Shown here: positions 50,430 through 61,080 of the stretch, piece by piece
How the letters are laid out: the number at the start of each line of letters is the position of its first letter
Position numbering within the stretch: position 1 is the first letter of the stretch
Source: Impatiens glandulifera
Taxonomy: Eukaryota > Streptophyta > Magnoliopsida > Ericales > Balsaminaceae
Assembly (NCBI RefSeq): GCF_907164915.1
Contig: NW_025919547.1
Span: 124,001-188,000 of the forward strand
Reading direction: 5' to 3'
Length of the DNA stretch: 64,000 nucleotides
Made by a program: the position numbers and the translations under genes
Notes under the pieces: model-generated
What the model saw: only the letters and a program-made list of their open reading frames with translations
Told to the model about the DNA's origin: nothing
Databases searched by the model: none

Positions 50430-52888
50430 AAATGAAAAAAGAGTCTAAATCTGTAAACCCTAGCACATAATAAAAGATCTAGAGATTTGATTCGCGATCG
50501 GCACTGGCGACACGATCGTTACGAGCGATACGATCGGCACAAGCGGCACGAGCGATACGATCGGCACAGGTGGCACGATTGGTACAACAGCACGATAGGC
50601 ACAGGAAGAAAGGCACAGACGACACGATATTGTCTTGCACCGTAAGTCAACAAATCGACATCGGAATCACCATTAATCAAAGGAAGCGCCATCGGCACGG
50701 GACGATCGACACGGGCATCTCGGTATTGTCTTGTGTTGTTCATTAAGTGTTGCTAGTCTAGGGTTTCTTGTACATTTGTAAGCGCCGTTAGATTTTTCCC
50801 TCGATTGCAGTTACTTTTGATCATCTCTTAGGGTTTCTGCAATTAATTTGTTTTATTACTCTGTCTCTGCCATTATGGGGAAGGGGAAGAATAAAAGTAA
50901 TAAATCAAAAAAAGTTAGGTATTTTGTGCTGGAAGGAATTAAGGAAGCAACAGTCAAAAAATTTGAAAGAATTTCTAAAGAAATTATCAAAGAATAGTAG
51001 GATACCAACACAATTAAGCAATCTGCTCTAACTACTACTGGGAAAATTCCTATTGAAAATAATGCAGGAAAACAAGGGATAATGAAGGAGCTTGGAAGAT
51101 ATACAATAATGAAAGAACTAATCTGTTTGGGCTCAAGAATCAGATTACATAGTTCCTTATGCATGCCAAAAGGGGAGAAATTGTCATCAATAAGGAGAAA
51201 GTATAACAAATTACAATTCAACTCCACACCCACTATCTTCAAGACTAGAATCTGTTGAAAAAAGAAGAATATGAATAAATTGTTTAATGGTCAATTGCTA
51301 CAATGAAGGAACTAATGAAGGCTCCCAAATCTAAGTCATATACTATCAGGAGCAACTCGACATGAAAAACTAATGAAGTTTGGAAGAACAACAATGCAAA
51401 AAAGTCCGAAGATCATTCTTATAAAGGGAAAATCTACTTGGGTAATACACAAACAAAAGTGGAGGTACTGAATTCTCCATTTGAATTTAAATTGCCTACT
51501 GAATTAGAGGAAAACTGTATAAAGGAATGGGAAAATGTAGTTGTGGGAAACTACATAGGGAAAAACAGAGTATCCTTCCCAATTACTAAAGATGCACTAT
51601 GGAAGCAATTGGAAGGAAAAATGCTAGAGCAGATTTCAGCAAATGTCCATGATTTATATTTCCTTAAATTTAAGAAGGGATCTAATCTAGAGGAAATTCT
51701 AGAAAATGGGCATACATATATAGGATCCAATTGTATGAATTTAGAAAAATTGTTTGAAGACTTGAACCTATTGAGTAAGCCAATAGAAACTGCACAGATA
51801 TGGTTCAAGCTTCTAATATACTTGCACATATGTACAATTCTGAAGCCCTTAGTCATTTTGCAGGTTTATTGGGTAGACCATTATACACGGATCCAATTAC
51901 TGAAGGAGGAGAGCACCTAACATTTGCTAGAATTAGCATTGAGGTGCATCCTAGAAGCACACTGCCGAAAAGTATGACAGTAGTAGACAGAAAAGGAAAA
52001 CCTACTGTCATGGAAATCACTTATGAGTGGATGCCAGACAGATGCTCTTTTTGCAATTCTTTCCAACATGCAAGCCCAAAATGTGATTTGGCTAAGGAAG
52101 AAGATCATAAAATTCATAATGGTCAGAAAGTAAAGATGTAGGAAAACGATACAAATGTGCCTATTTTCAAAGAGAAAAATGGGGTTAAAGATCAGGAAAC
52201 GGAAGATAAAGAAAATAATGTACAAGATGAAAGTAGTACGATAAAGAAGGTGAAACCTCAACCTAATCATGTTGAAGAGATAGTTGAGGATTCTCAATCA
52301 AATCAAGTTGAAGTAGTTGTTGATGAAAATAGAGAGGAAGATACTCAGACAGATCAAGAGGAAGAAGAGAATTCTAAGGTTGATATAGAAGAATCCAAAG
52401 TTGCTGAGGATTCTGAAGCTGAAGCTGAAGAATATAGAGACAATGATCACGAAATTCAAGTTGAGAACAACAAGGTGAAGAGCTCAGAAATCCTGAAAAA
52501 TAATTCTTTTTATCAAATCAGAACGGGTTCATATAAAAGGAAAAATCAATATGAAAATAGGAAGTATTCATCATCATCTTCAGTTCATCCCCTTTTCATT
52601 GTAAGTGGATGGGGAAGAGGAAGGACAAGGGGAAGAGGAAGACAACCTGTTGAAACATCAGGTTGGTATGGAAATAGAAATTCTGATTGGGATAATTAGG
52701 ATTTGATACAATTTGTAATCTTTGTTTGTAATCTCTGTTTTTCGTATGTTTGATGGCTACTAATCAGGTTTTAGGGTCGTTTGATTGTCATCTTTTAATC
52801 ATAGCTAGGGTTTGTCTAGCTTTGATTTTTGACCCTCCCACTTTTGAGATTTTAATGAAATAGTTTTAACCGTTTTCCCCAAAAAAAA
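50430..52888 (+). mobile_element. ORF1-only LINE, copy 2, with the same target duplication
   Basis: Flanked by CTTAGTTTATAC at 50418-50429 and 52889-52900, with an A-run at the 3' end. 2459 bp, the same structure as 12725-15177. Carried along in the block duplication rather than inserted twice. Confidence 0.85.
50875..52699 (+). pseudogene. LINE ORF1 (DUF4283 plus zinc knuckle), copy 2
   Basis: Better preserved than copy 1: a 160-residue stretch from 51438 holds the DUF4283-like domain, and 51800-52141 holds LLGRPLYTDPITEGGEH, the YEW segment and a complete CX2CX4HX4C knuckle (CSFCNSFQHASPKC). 52157-52699 encodes the acidic region, then RGRGRTRGRGRQP and the end GWYGNRNSDWDN. A stop at 50996, a frameshift near 51830 and a stop at 52139 break it. 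No endonuclease/reverse-transcriptase ORF2 follows. Confidence 0.8.
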
Positions 52889-53189
52889 CTTAGTTTATAC
52901 CTATAATGTTAACTTACTAAAGTGTTTTAAAATAAATATAGGATAACAAAAGTTGTTAAAATCATTTAGAATGTTTGGTTTGATGTTGAAACAAGACTTC
53001 TAATGCTAGAAAACTCAATTATATAAAACAAACTTTCGTATGTTACTAAAATATTGCTTGAAAACTGATATATTTTTAACAAAATGTCAGATACAACTAA
53101 TTATACCTTCAGATAAAAATTAGTTCAGACTTTCATATATAACTTTTAATGTTTTTTTTTACAATTTCTCTTATTTATTTGATTTCATT

Positions 53190-53880
53190 TGTAGGGTACA
53201 ACTAAAATAAGTATTTCAATATTAAACCAATCGTTTTATATGACTTTAACAACTTATGTTATGATCTTTTATTTTTAAAAACATTCGGTAAGTAGTCAAA
53301 CAGTTCAAAACTATGATTTATCCGAATGTATACTTAATTTTATTTGAAAACATAATTAGTTTTAATTATTTCACTTTTATGCTGAATTTTTTTAGTTTTA
53401 ATAAATAAAAATTCGTATTTGAGGTTTATATTTCATATTTTTACAAATAAAATAAGTATTTCATCATTAAACCAATCGTTTTATCTGACTTTAACAACTT
53501 CTGTTATAAACTTTTATTTTTAAAAACGTTCAGTAAGTCGTCAAACAGTGCAAAATTATGTTTTATGCGAATGTATACATAATTTATTCGAAAGTATAAT
53601 TAGTTTTAATTCAATTTTTCTGTAAGTTTTATGTTTTCATGAATGAAAATTTGTATTTAATGTTTATATTTCATTTATTTTATAAATAAAATAAGTATTT
53701 TAACATTAAATCAGCCGTTTTGTATAACTTTAACAGCTTCTGTTATAATTTATTTTTTAAAAAACATAGTTGTAAATTTTATTACATGTAAAAATTATGA
53801 TTTTTTTTAATATATACATAGTTTTATCTAAATGTATATACTTAGTTTTATATGAAAACATAATTAGTTTTATTTTACTT
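53190..53880. repeat. AT-rich tandem repeat, copy 2 third cluster
   Basis: Counterpart of 15490-16215, without the short internal duplication. Confidence 0.75.
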
Positions 53881-53883
53881 TAT

Positions 53884-54765
53884 GAACTTGGGTCAATGAG
53901 ACTTTTGTATGATATTTTTATAATAAAGAAATTGATAAAAAAAAATTGAATTTTTATAACAAGAATTATTAAAATATTACTTTATATTTAAAATTTAACA
54001 GAAATAAATAAAGGTATTTAATATTGTAATTGATAAATAAAATAATTTAATGATTAGAGTGATATTTATGTGATATAAATATCTTTATAAATCTAAAATC
54101 AAACAAGCTATTAAAATTATTAATGAATTTATTTTATATTTATAAAAAACAATTAATTCTCATGATCTAATTCAATTCAAAATTACATATAAAAAAATAA
54201 CTACTAAAATAAAATAAAACCATTTGAGTAGGATCAACTTGAAGTTGAACAAATGAACAAATAAAATTATGTCGAAAAAATCTCTACATAACCATTCGAA
54301 TATAAATTTAAATTATTCTTAGTGAATAATGCCATAAATAATCATACAAAGGATAACCAAATAAATACGAAAATATGAGAAAGTTATAAATATTGAAAAA
54401 ATATATATAAAATATAGTTTTTTAATTTAAATATCAAATCTAATACATCTCTGTCTATCTAAAATTTAAAAAATAACTATCAAATTCCGAAAATATAGTC
54501 ATTTTGAATAGTTTAATTAAAAGTCTAATATATAAATAATTAGAATGGAAGTGGTGCAAAGTATATCAAATTGTTACGTCATCATATGTTTAGCCATTGC
54601 TAGAGAGGACAACGGTGGCATTCAACTTGTTTGGCAGTACTTTCAACTCATCTAAGAAATATTTTTTTTATTTTATATATTTCATTACATTTTAAAAAAA
54701 TAGAAATAAAAAACAATACAAAGACGAAAAAAATAATTTAATGAGTATTGTCTATCTTATTATTA
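53884..54765 (+). repeat. Long direct repeat, right member (copy 2)
   Basis: Pairs with 45348-46090 and is complete here, showing that the shared part ends at about TTGTCTATCTTATT. Confidence 0.65.
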
Positions 54766-55187
54766 TTTTTAATATTTATATTGTTCTAATTTTATATGTT
54801 AATTTTAAAATAATTTCTCAACTTAAAATATATTTTCCATTTATGCTTTTATATTTAAATCAATACAAAAAGGGAAAGTCCATATTGTGAAGCGTCCAAT
54901 TATTTTAATTTGAGGAGTTATAAATAGTGTTAATTTTTCGTATTATAATATATTTTGAAATTTGAAATTTTGAATAATTAATTATTAGTTATTAAGAAGA
55001 TTTAAAATCTAAACAAAGTTAAGGAAATATAATAATGATTTATTTTCTTTTTTATTTAAAAAAAAACAACAAACTCAATCCATAATACAAATTAATAAGA
55101 TTTTATATGTAAAAAATTATAATTAATTTTTTTTCTTTGTTTTCTCAGAAAATATTCTTTACTTCAATGAGATGACCTATCAGGGTG
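54507..55187. repeat. Tail of block copy 2, upstream region of the UPL5-like gene
   Basis: Matches 1797-2487. AT-rich; it ends TTTCTTTGTTTTCTCAG-like, which could be a splice acceptor before the coding relic. Confidence 0.6.
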
Positions 55188-58163
55188 TTCTTCCTCATCG
55201 ACAACTGTAATCACGTTTGTTGGAGATGAATCGATATTGATGAGGTTGTTTGTTCGCATGTTTGAAAGTAGTACCTTAGTTCTAGTTGGGAAGTCGAGAA
55301 TTTGTTTATATTTTTAATTAAGGAGAACTAGCATGCGTATCCGTTCAAAACTCATTGAATTTAATTTAGTGAAATCGGTTCACGATTGTATCGAGACATT
55401 AACCAAGATCCATTACCCGAGCAACGTCTGATATATCAGGGGAACCGACTACAATGAGAATAATCGTTATCTGAATGTTTGATACAAAATAATTAAGTGC
55501 TTCAACCATCCAACAATATCGGAATGAGGCCTGGAAAGTGGCTTATGAGTTGAGGATCATCGAGCTGTACTAAGGCAACATAAACATTCCTTCAGAGTTG
55601 ATCAAGTCCAAGTTAAGCAAGTTATTGACATTGATGGTCGATAAAGAAGGTGCATCCGAGGCTATTGAAATCATTAAAGTATGTTCTTCCTCAGATGAAC
55701 CTAGAGCTTTAGTAATGTTTTTATTAACTAAGTGGTTCCGGTTAAACACTTTGGTTTCGGTTGAACTATTTTTTTACCGATTTATTAGTAAGTTAATTAT
55801 ATATTTATAATTTATATATATTTTTTAAAATATTAGACATATTTAATAATTAATATACATAATTATTTTTTTATTTTTAATTGTAATTTATATAGAATTT
55901 ATTTTAAAAAGTAAATTATAATTTATATAATATTACAATAATATGAAATTATAATTTAACAAAATCAAAACGATTAAACAAATTAAAACTGTATGTCTTA
56001 AAAACATTCTATAATGAAGGTACATTTGCGGCTATTGAATACCTTAAAAAATATTTTTGTCCTTAGATGCCCATAGAGCTCTAGTAATTCTCTTATTATC
56101 TCCTAGACCAGGCAACAAGAACCATACCCGTCATTTCATTTTGGAAATCGTTAAAATTTGTAATTTTAAGCCACACGTCATTTATACAATCATATTGTTG
56201 GAATTTTTCAAATTACTTGGTAAAGTAGATAGTCTTATAAGTAGGTTATGTAGAGGTGGTCTTCCCTATAAACTGAAACATGTCCCAATTACTTGGGAGG
56301 AGGAGGAAATTAAAGAGGATAATAATAATAATAAGTACCCTTGGATTGAGAATAAGTGTGCGATTTATTTTGATGACATTCTCCCATTATTTTAAGATAG
56401 CGACGCTCTATTATCCAAAAGTATATCATCCGACACTATCCCACCTCGAACTAGTTCTTATGTGCAATATCATATTGCTTCAATTATTGTTTTTTGGCAT
56501 CCATTGCAAAATGTGATAACGCGACAGTTGGGTCTAGGACAGTTGATATCCTTGTCTTTGGACGAAATTGAACTCGATGATAAGCTTAAATGTCATTCTA
56601 AGGAGCTCATGTTGATTTATGATGTCTATATTGACTTACTTGAGAAATTTGATTCATATCTCCAAAAAGTAGAGGAATTCTTGTCAATCAGGCCAGTAGA
56701 AGAATTTGGTGATTTTGATCTCGTTCTACTATATCTTAATGCTCTGATGAATTTAAGAATATCAAAACTTTATGTTGGAACTTGTGAAATTTTATACAAA
56801 AAATTGAAGTACAGAAAGGTTGTACTCAACAAGTTACTAATGGTATGTGATAACAAGGACATAACATCATAGATTTATGACGACTACAAGGATGTAATAG
56901 ATTTTGAGTCTAGGAGCCATTTCACCTTGACATGGTTTTTCCAAATTAGGACATAAGTACGACCCAAATCTCATCGTAAGGTCTTTGTTATTGGACGAAT
57001 CTTACAAGTTCATTTCTGTTGGAAACTCTGAAAAGTTGAAAGATAGTTTGTTTATGGAGTTTTCAAATCCTAAAGGCAGGGGTCTTCGAGAATGGTTCGT
57101 CTTGGTATGCCAAGAAATTTTCAATCCAACATCAAATGACTTATTTGTGGCATGCCCTTATGATTCCATAAGATTTTATCCAAATCCTGGTATGCATATG
57201 TATGTTTGTTTATATATATATAATATTAATTTGGTATGCAATTCAATCTATATATTATCTTCATTTTACAGTTTCTAAAGTGAAGTCTAATTCATCCCGC
57301 CTAGAGTATTATAAATTTATTGGAAGGGTTATTGGCTTTGTGTTACAATATCAAGTACAAGTAGGAATCACATTTGATCGCGTTTTTTTTCAATCAGCTA
57401 GCGCGAAAACGTATTTTGTTGGAGGATATTAAAGATGCTGATCCACAGTTATACAATAGTTGCAAAATAATTATTGAGATGGATGCCGACGAAGTAGATT
57501 CTGATATATTGGGGCTAACATTTGTGCGCGAATTTGACGAAGAAGATGAATTTGGATCCAAAAGAAAAGTTGTGGTTGAGCTTTGTCCAGAAGGAAAAGA
57601 CGTGACTTTAAATAGTAGAAATAGGAGAGAATATGTAGATCTTCTAGTGCAACATGTTTTTGTCTCATCAATTTCCCAACAGGTGGCACAATTTTCTAAT
57701 GGTTTTGCAGATACATTGGTTAATCCTGAGTATCGACAAATATATTTCAGTTTAGAATTAGAGAATCTTGACAAGAAGTTGTTAGGTGATTTTGCAAATG
57801 TTATTTCGGTTGAAAATTGGAAGGAGAGTACGGAGTATTTATTTTACAAAGAAACCGATGCTCAAATAATTTGGTTTTGGAAGGTATGTGAATGTTTTAT
57901 AATCGTATTCTTTAATAATAATATATTTATTTTATGTAATAATGTAACATGTACCTTAAATATGTTTTTTAAGGTGGTGCAAGAAATGACTTTGGAACAA
58001 AAAAGGCACCTCATGTTTTTCTGGACTTCTCCAAAGTGAAGACCATATCCCTTCATGTAATACATGTTTCTACAAACTATCCCTCCCACAATACTCTACC
58101 ATGGACATTATGAAGGACCGTCTACATATGATCGCCCAACAACATATTAGCAACAACCAATAG
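55188..58163 (+). pseudogene. UPL5-like HECT E3 ubiquitin ligase pseudogene
   Basis: Relic of a plant UPL5-type ubiquitin ligase, which transfers ubiquitin from an E2 through a HECT-domain cysteine. In order: ubiquitin-like domain (MRLFVRMFESSTLVL, about 55230-55450, with a stop); middle region (RALVILLLSPRPGNKN, LEFFKLLGKVDSL; 55598-56870); HECT N-lobe (LREWFVLVCQEIFNP, FVACPYDSIRFYPNP; FIGRVIGFVLQYQVQVGITF; DADPQLYNSCK; GLTFVREF; ETDAQIIWFWK); C-lobe with catalytic Cys codon 58065-58067 in NTCFYKL. Introns 57190-57271 and 57884-57973 have GT/AG ends, so it is not a retrocopy. Lesions: several stops and frameshifts (including the T-run at 57385) and loss of about 20 residues before the catalytic Cys at 58035. 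Confidence 0.85.
55655..56106 (+). repeat. Internal duplication within the UPL5-like relic
   Basis: GAAGGTGCATCCGAGGCTATTGAA...GAGCTTTAGTAAT (55655-55720) is repeated in diverged form at 56016-56090, with about 270 bp of AT-rich text between. Both encode the same part of the protein (RALVM/RALVI), so one segment was duplicated or the gene was patched by recombination. Confidence 0.6.
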
Positions 58164-59650
58164 TTATTATGTTTTGAAAATCATGCTAACTTATTTTAAA
58201 ACAGACTACCCTTATCCACAATAATATTTTGATTAACTCTTTAATTATTTTGTTTTGTTTTATTTTATTTTATATTATAGTATAACATTGATATATGATA
58301 TAAGAAAGATGGTCTTATTCACTTACACAAGACTAACATATAGTGGATCAAGTTGGTTTTACCCATGTATTATTATTATTATTATTGCTAAAATCTCAAA
58401 AAATAAAATTAAAAAAGATTATGTTTTAGATTTATGATAATAAAATATGTGAATATCAACAATTATCTACAGATATAGGGTTAAAGACATTTATTATCTT
58501 AGATTAAACATATTTGATTTCAAAATATAGATAATTAAAAAAATATTTTGATTGAATAGGAAGTATTGGAAGCATTATTCCAATTAGTATTTGAGCTGTT
58601 TTATAATTGTCCAGGTTTTGTTCTTGAGGATGAAGATTTGTGTGCAGTTATATATATATAATTATATAGATTATACAAGAATTAATACGTGTACAAGAAC
58701 CTAAAATAATTAAAATAAATATATTTTGTCTACTAAAATGTTCATTCACGAATACTATACTAGATTATTTTAAATAATAAAATTAATCCACAAATCAGCT
58801 TTAGAGTTTATTTCAGGTTGATTCAAACATCAATTTTAAAATATATTCAAAATTCGGACAAACGAAACCTTCATGAGGATCGGCTCGAATAATTATATAA
58901 AATAAGTATAATATTGTTATTGGACATTTTCAACGAAAAGATCTCCTAAAAGTTATTCTTTAAAATTAAATGCGACTTTTTTTGTAAACGCGAAAGGTAT
59001 AAAAACAAAATAACACGTTCATGATATCCAGAGCATTAGAAATAATAAAAATTGACTATAATATCGTTTTTTTATTTTTCAAGAAAAACGCTCAAAGTAA
59101 AAGAATTAAATTTCAAATTTTGGCACCAAAAACAGGTTTACCACCACATGCCACGTCATCCATCGGACCAGCGGATGGAACCACTACGGAGGGCCACCAA
59201 ATTCTTCAAGTGTTCAAAGTGTTCTTGTTTAGGTTTGAAAAATCTGGAATATGGGTAGAACGTTGCACCAACTTCGTATGGATGTAAAAACCTCAATTCT
59301 TAATGGAATTAGGAGACCAACCTTCGAGGCTGACAGCCCAAAATTAGCTGGTTCTAGTTGATTTGGTAAGTTGGACTATCTCCCTATGAAAACGGATCAA
59401 CAATTAAAATTTAAAAACTCAACAACATTTAAAAACAGTGGAAGCCGCTCAGTTAGAATCCAAACCGACCACATTTCAGCAATAATTTTATTTCTGAGGT
59501 TGTAGTTGATGAAAATAGATGATTTCAGCTTTTGGTGCAAGAAAACATCCATACCTTTTAATTGAACCGGTACTAACCTCCCAAATTTTGTTTAAGGGTT
59601 GCAACCAACAAACCCAAGGTGATGCATGTTTATGTTGCAAGCCCAAAAGC
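58164..59650. other. Intergenic region, nothing firmly recognised
   Basis: AT-rich to about 59000. From 59100 the base composition is more even, with overlapping short frames (59021-59287) that look like decayed repeat sequence rather than a gene. No RNA gene seen. Confidence 0.35.
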
Positions 59651-59674
59651 TAATCAGAAATAGGCTATATTCAT

Positions 59675-60001
59675 TTGGTCATAACTTTTGATCCACTGAA
59701 CCATTTTAGGTTTGTGACCCATCATTATAGGTTCGACCCGTGTACTGTGTTTTTAAGAGAAAACGTTTTTCGGTATGTTAAGGAAAGCTATGTTAAAGAA
59801 CCCATTGACTTACCTTTCTCTGTATCCCGTAAAAATGTTGAAAGTGATGAGGAACCGAAAATAGAGTTCTTTAGCACAAGTCTTATGAATTGGCCCGTAC
59901 AAATTTTAAATCGATACACTCGCGGATTTATCGATTTAATTGACTTGAAAGTCGCTACTTTAGTTTTTTTTCCAAAGAAACTAAAGAAAAGAAAATCATA
60001 G
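59675..60001 (+). CDS. Hypothetical 108-aa frame
   Basis: Has protein-like composition (RENVFRYVKESYVKEPIDLP, EEPKIEFFSTSLMNWPVQIL, ending KKLKKRKS) in an otherwise non-coding stretch. No family recognised, no clear promoter, no second copy in the window. It may be a fragment of a retroelement or host gene. 60002-60520 beyond it shows nothing recognisable. Confidence 0.25.
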   Translation: MVITFDPLNHFRFVTHHYRFDPCTVFLRENVFRYVKESYVKEPIDLPFSVSRKNVESDEEPKIEFFSTSLMNWPVQILNRYTRGFIDLIDLKVATLVFFPKKLKKRKS

Positions 60002-60529
60002 ATTCGTTTTATAAGTTCGGTGTTTGGTTATGTATTAAGAAATGGCCTACGGCACTATGTCCTATACGCCTGTCTTTACAGACAGTCTCTACTCCTAACT
60101 AATTGGTCAATTGATGTTTGAAGGATTGTTACGTTTTTGTTATGAGTTCAGAACTCTTTTACTTGTGTGAGAAATATTAACCAGTTTTGCAGTGGGGCTA
60201 ATCCTATTCACGAGATATTTGACGAGGATAAAGCAATGAAAGGCATGGAGCACAATTCCTAAAGAAGAAAGGGATTATGATTCCCGAGGGAGAACAAATG
60301 AGTGTAAACAAATAGGATGAGGATAGAGATCAAAGATTATAAATTTATTCCTTTGAGAAGAAGAAGAGAGAATAAATTAATTCAAAGTTGTGAGTGTTTT
60401 CCTTTTGAAATTTTTGGAGTTGAGAAAAACTACGAATAAAACAGTTTAAAACAAGTTATTTTCAAAAATGATTCTCAGAATCCCCGAAACTTGACATGAT
60501 AGTTAAAAATATTTTTAGAAGCTCATAGG

Positions 60530-60904
60530 AATCAATTAAAAATCAGGAAATTAATCTCAGGAGAATCTTCTGCAGGTTTGGTTGAAGTTTCACCGCGACG
60601 GTTGGTTGTAACTACTTGTGTAAGAAGCTCTCTTTTTGTGTGAACTAGTGAGCTCATGTCTCCCACTCCTTTTCTACACCACTTAAGAGAATCTTCGTTC
60701 TCCTTTGTCCTATATCCCCTCTGCAGCTTTTCTTTACTGCTTTTCTCTTTGGATTGTGTCAAATGTAATTACATTTTTAACCCTAAATAGGGTTTGTGTT
60801 AAATATATGTATACATTAACATTCTATAACCTAATGGGCCATATCTCCGGCCCATTTAATCATATATAATAATAAAATATCAGCTAATGTAACATAGTCT
60901 AACA
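60530..60904 (-). repeat. LTR of copia fragment B (left edge approximate)
   Basis: On the minus strand the LTR begins TGTTAGACTATGTTACATT at 60904, right after the polypurine tract TGAGGAGGGA (60905-60914). The other LTR lies beyond the window, so the outer boundary cannot be fixed. Confidence 0.5.
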
Positions 60905-61080
60905 TCCCTCCTCAAGTTGGAGCATGCAAATCACAGATGCCCAACTTTGATCTAAAATGGTCGAATAATTGTTTCCCAAGAGGCTTAGTGAGAATATCAG
61001 TCAATTGAGAAGTCGTGGGAACATGAGAAGCAAACAATAGTCCTATCCTGGATATGATCCCATAAGAAATATAGATTCAC

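Larger units (their letters stand above)
41158..54700. repeat. Segmental duplication, copy 2
   Basis: Collinear with 3541-17035. Beyond 54700 it continues through 55268, matching 1797-2568. Copy 2 lacks the left 970 bases of the LTR and the segment matching 7272-7465, and has one more satellite unit around 47870-48110. Its accessory gene is intact, while the copy 1 gene is broken. Confidence 0.85.

Noticed and set aside
50430..52888. Independent second LINE insertion
   Set aside because: Identical target duplication and collinear flanks in both blocks show that it was copied with the block.
60532..60762. 76-codon frame in the LTR of copia fragment B
   Set aside because: LTR sequence; no homology to any gene that I recognise.
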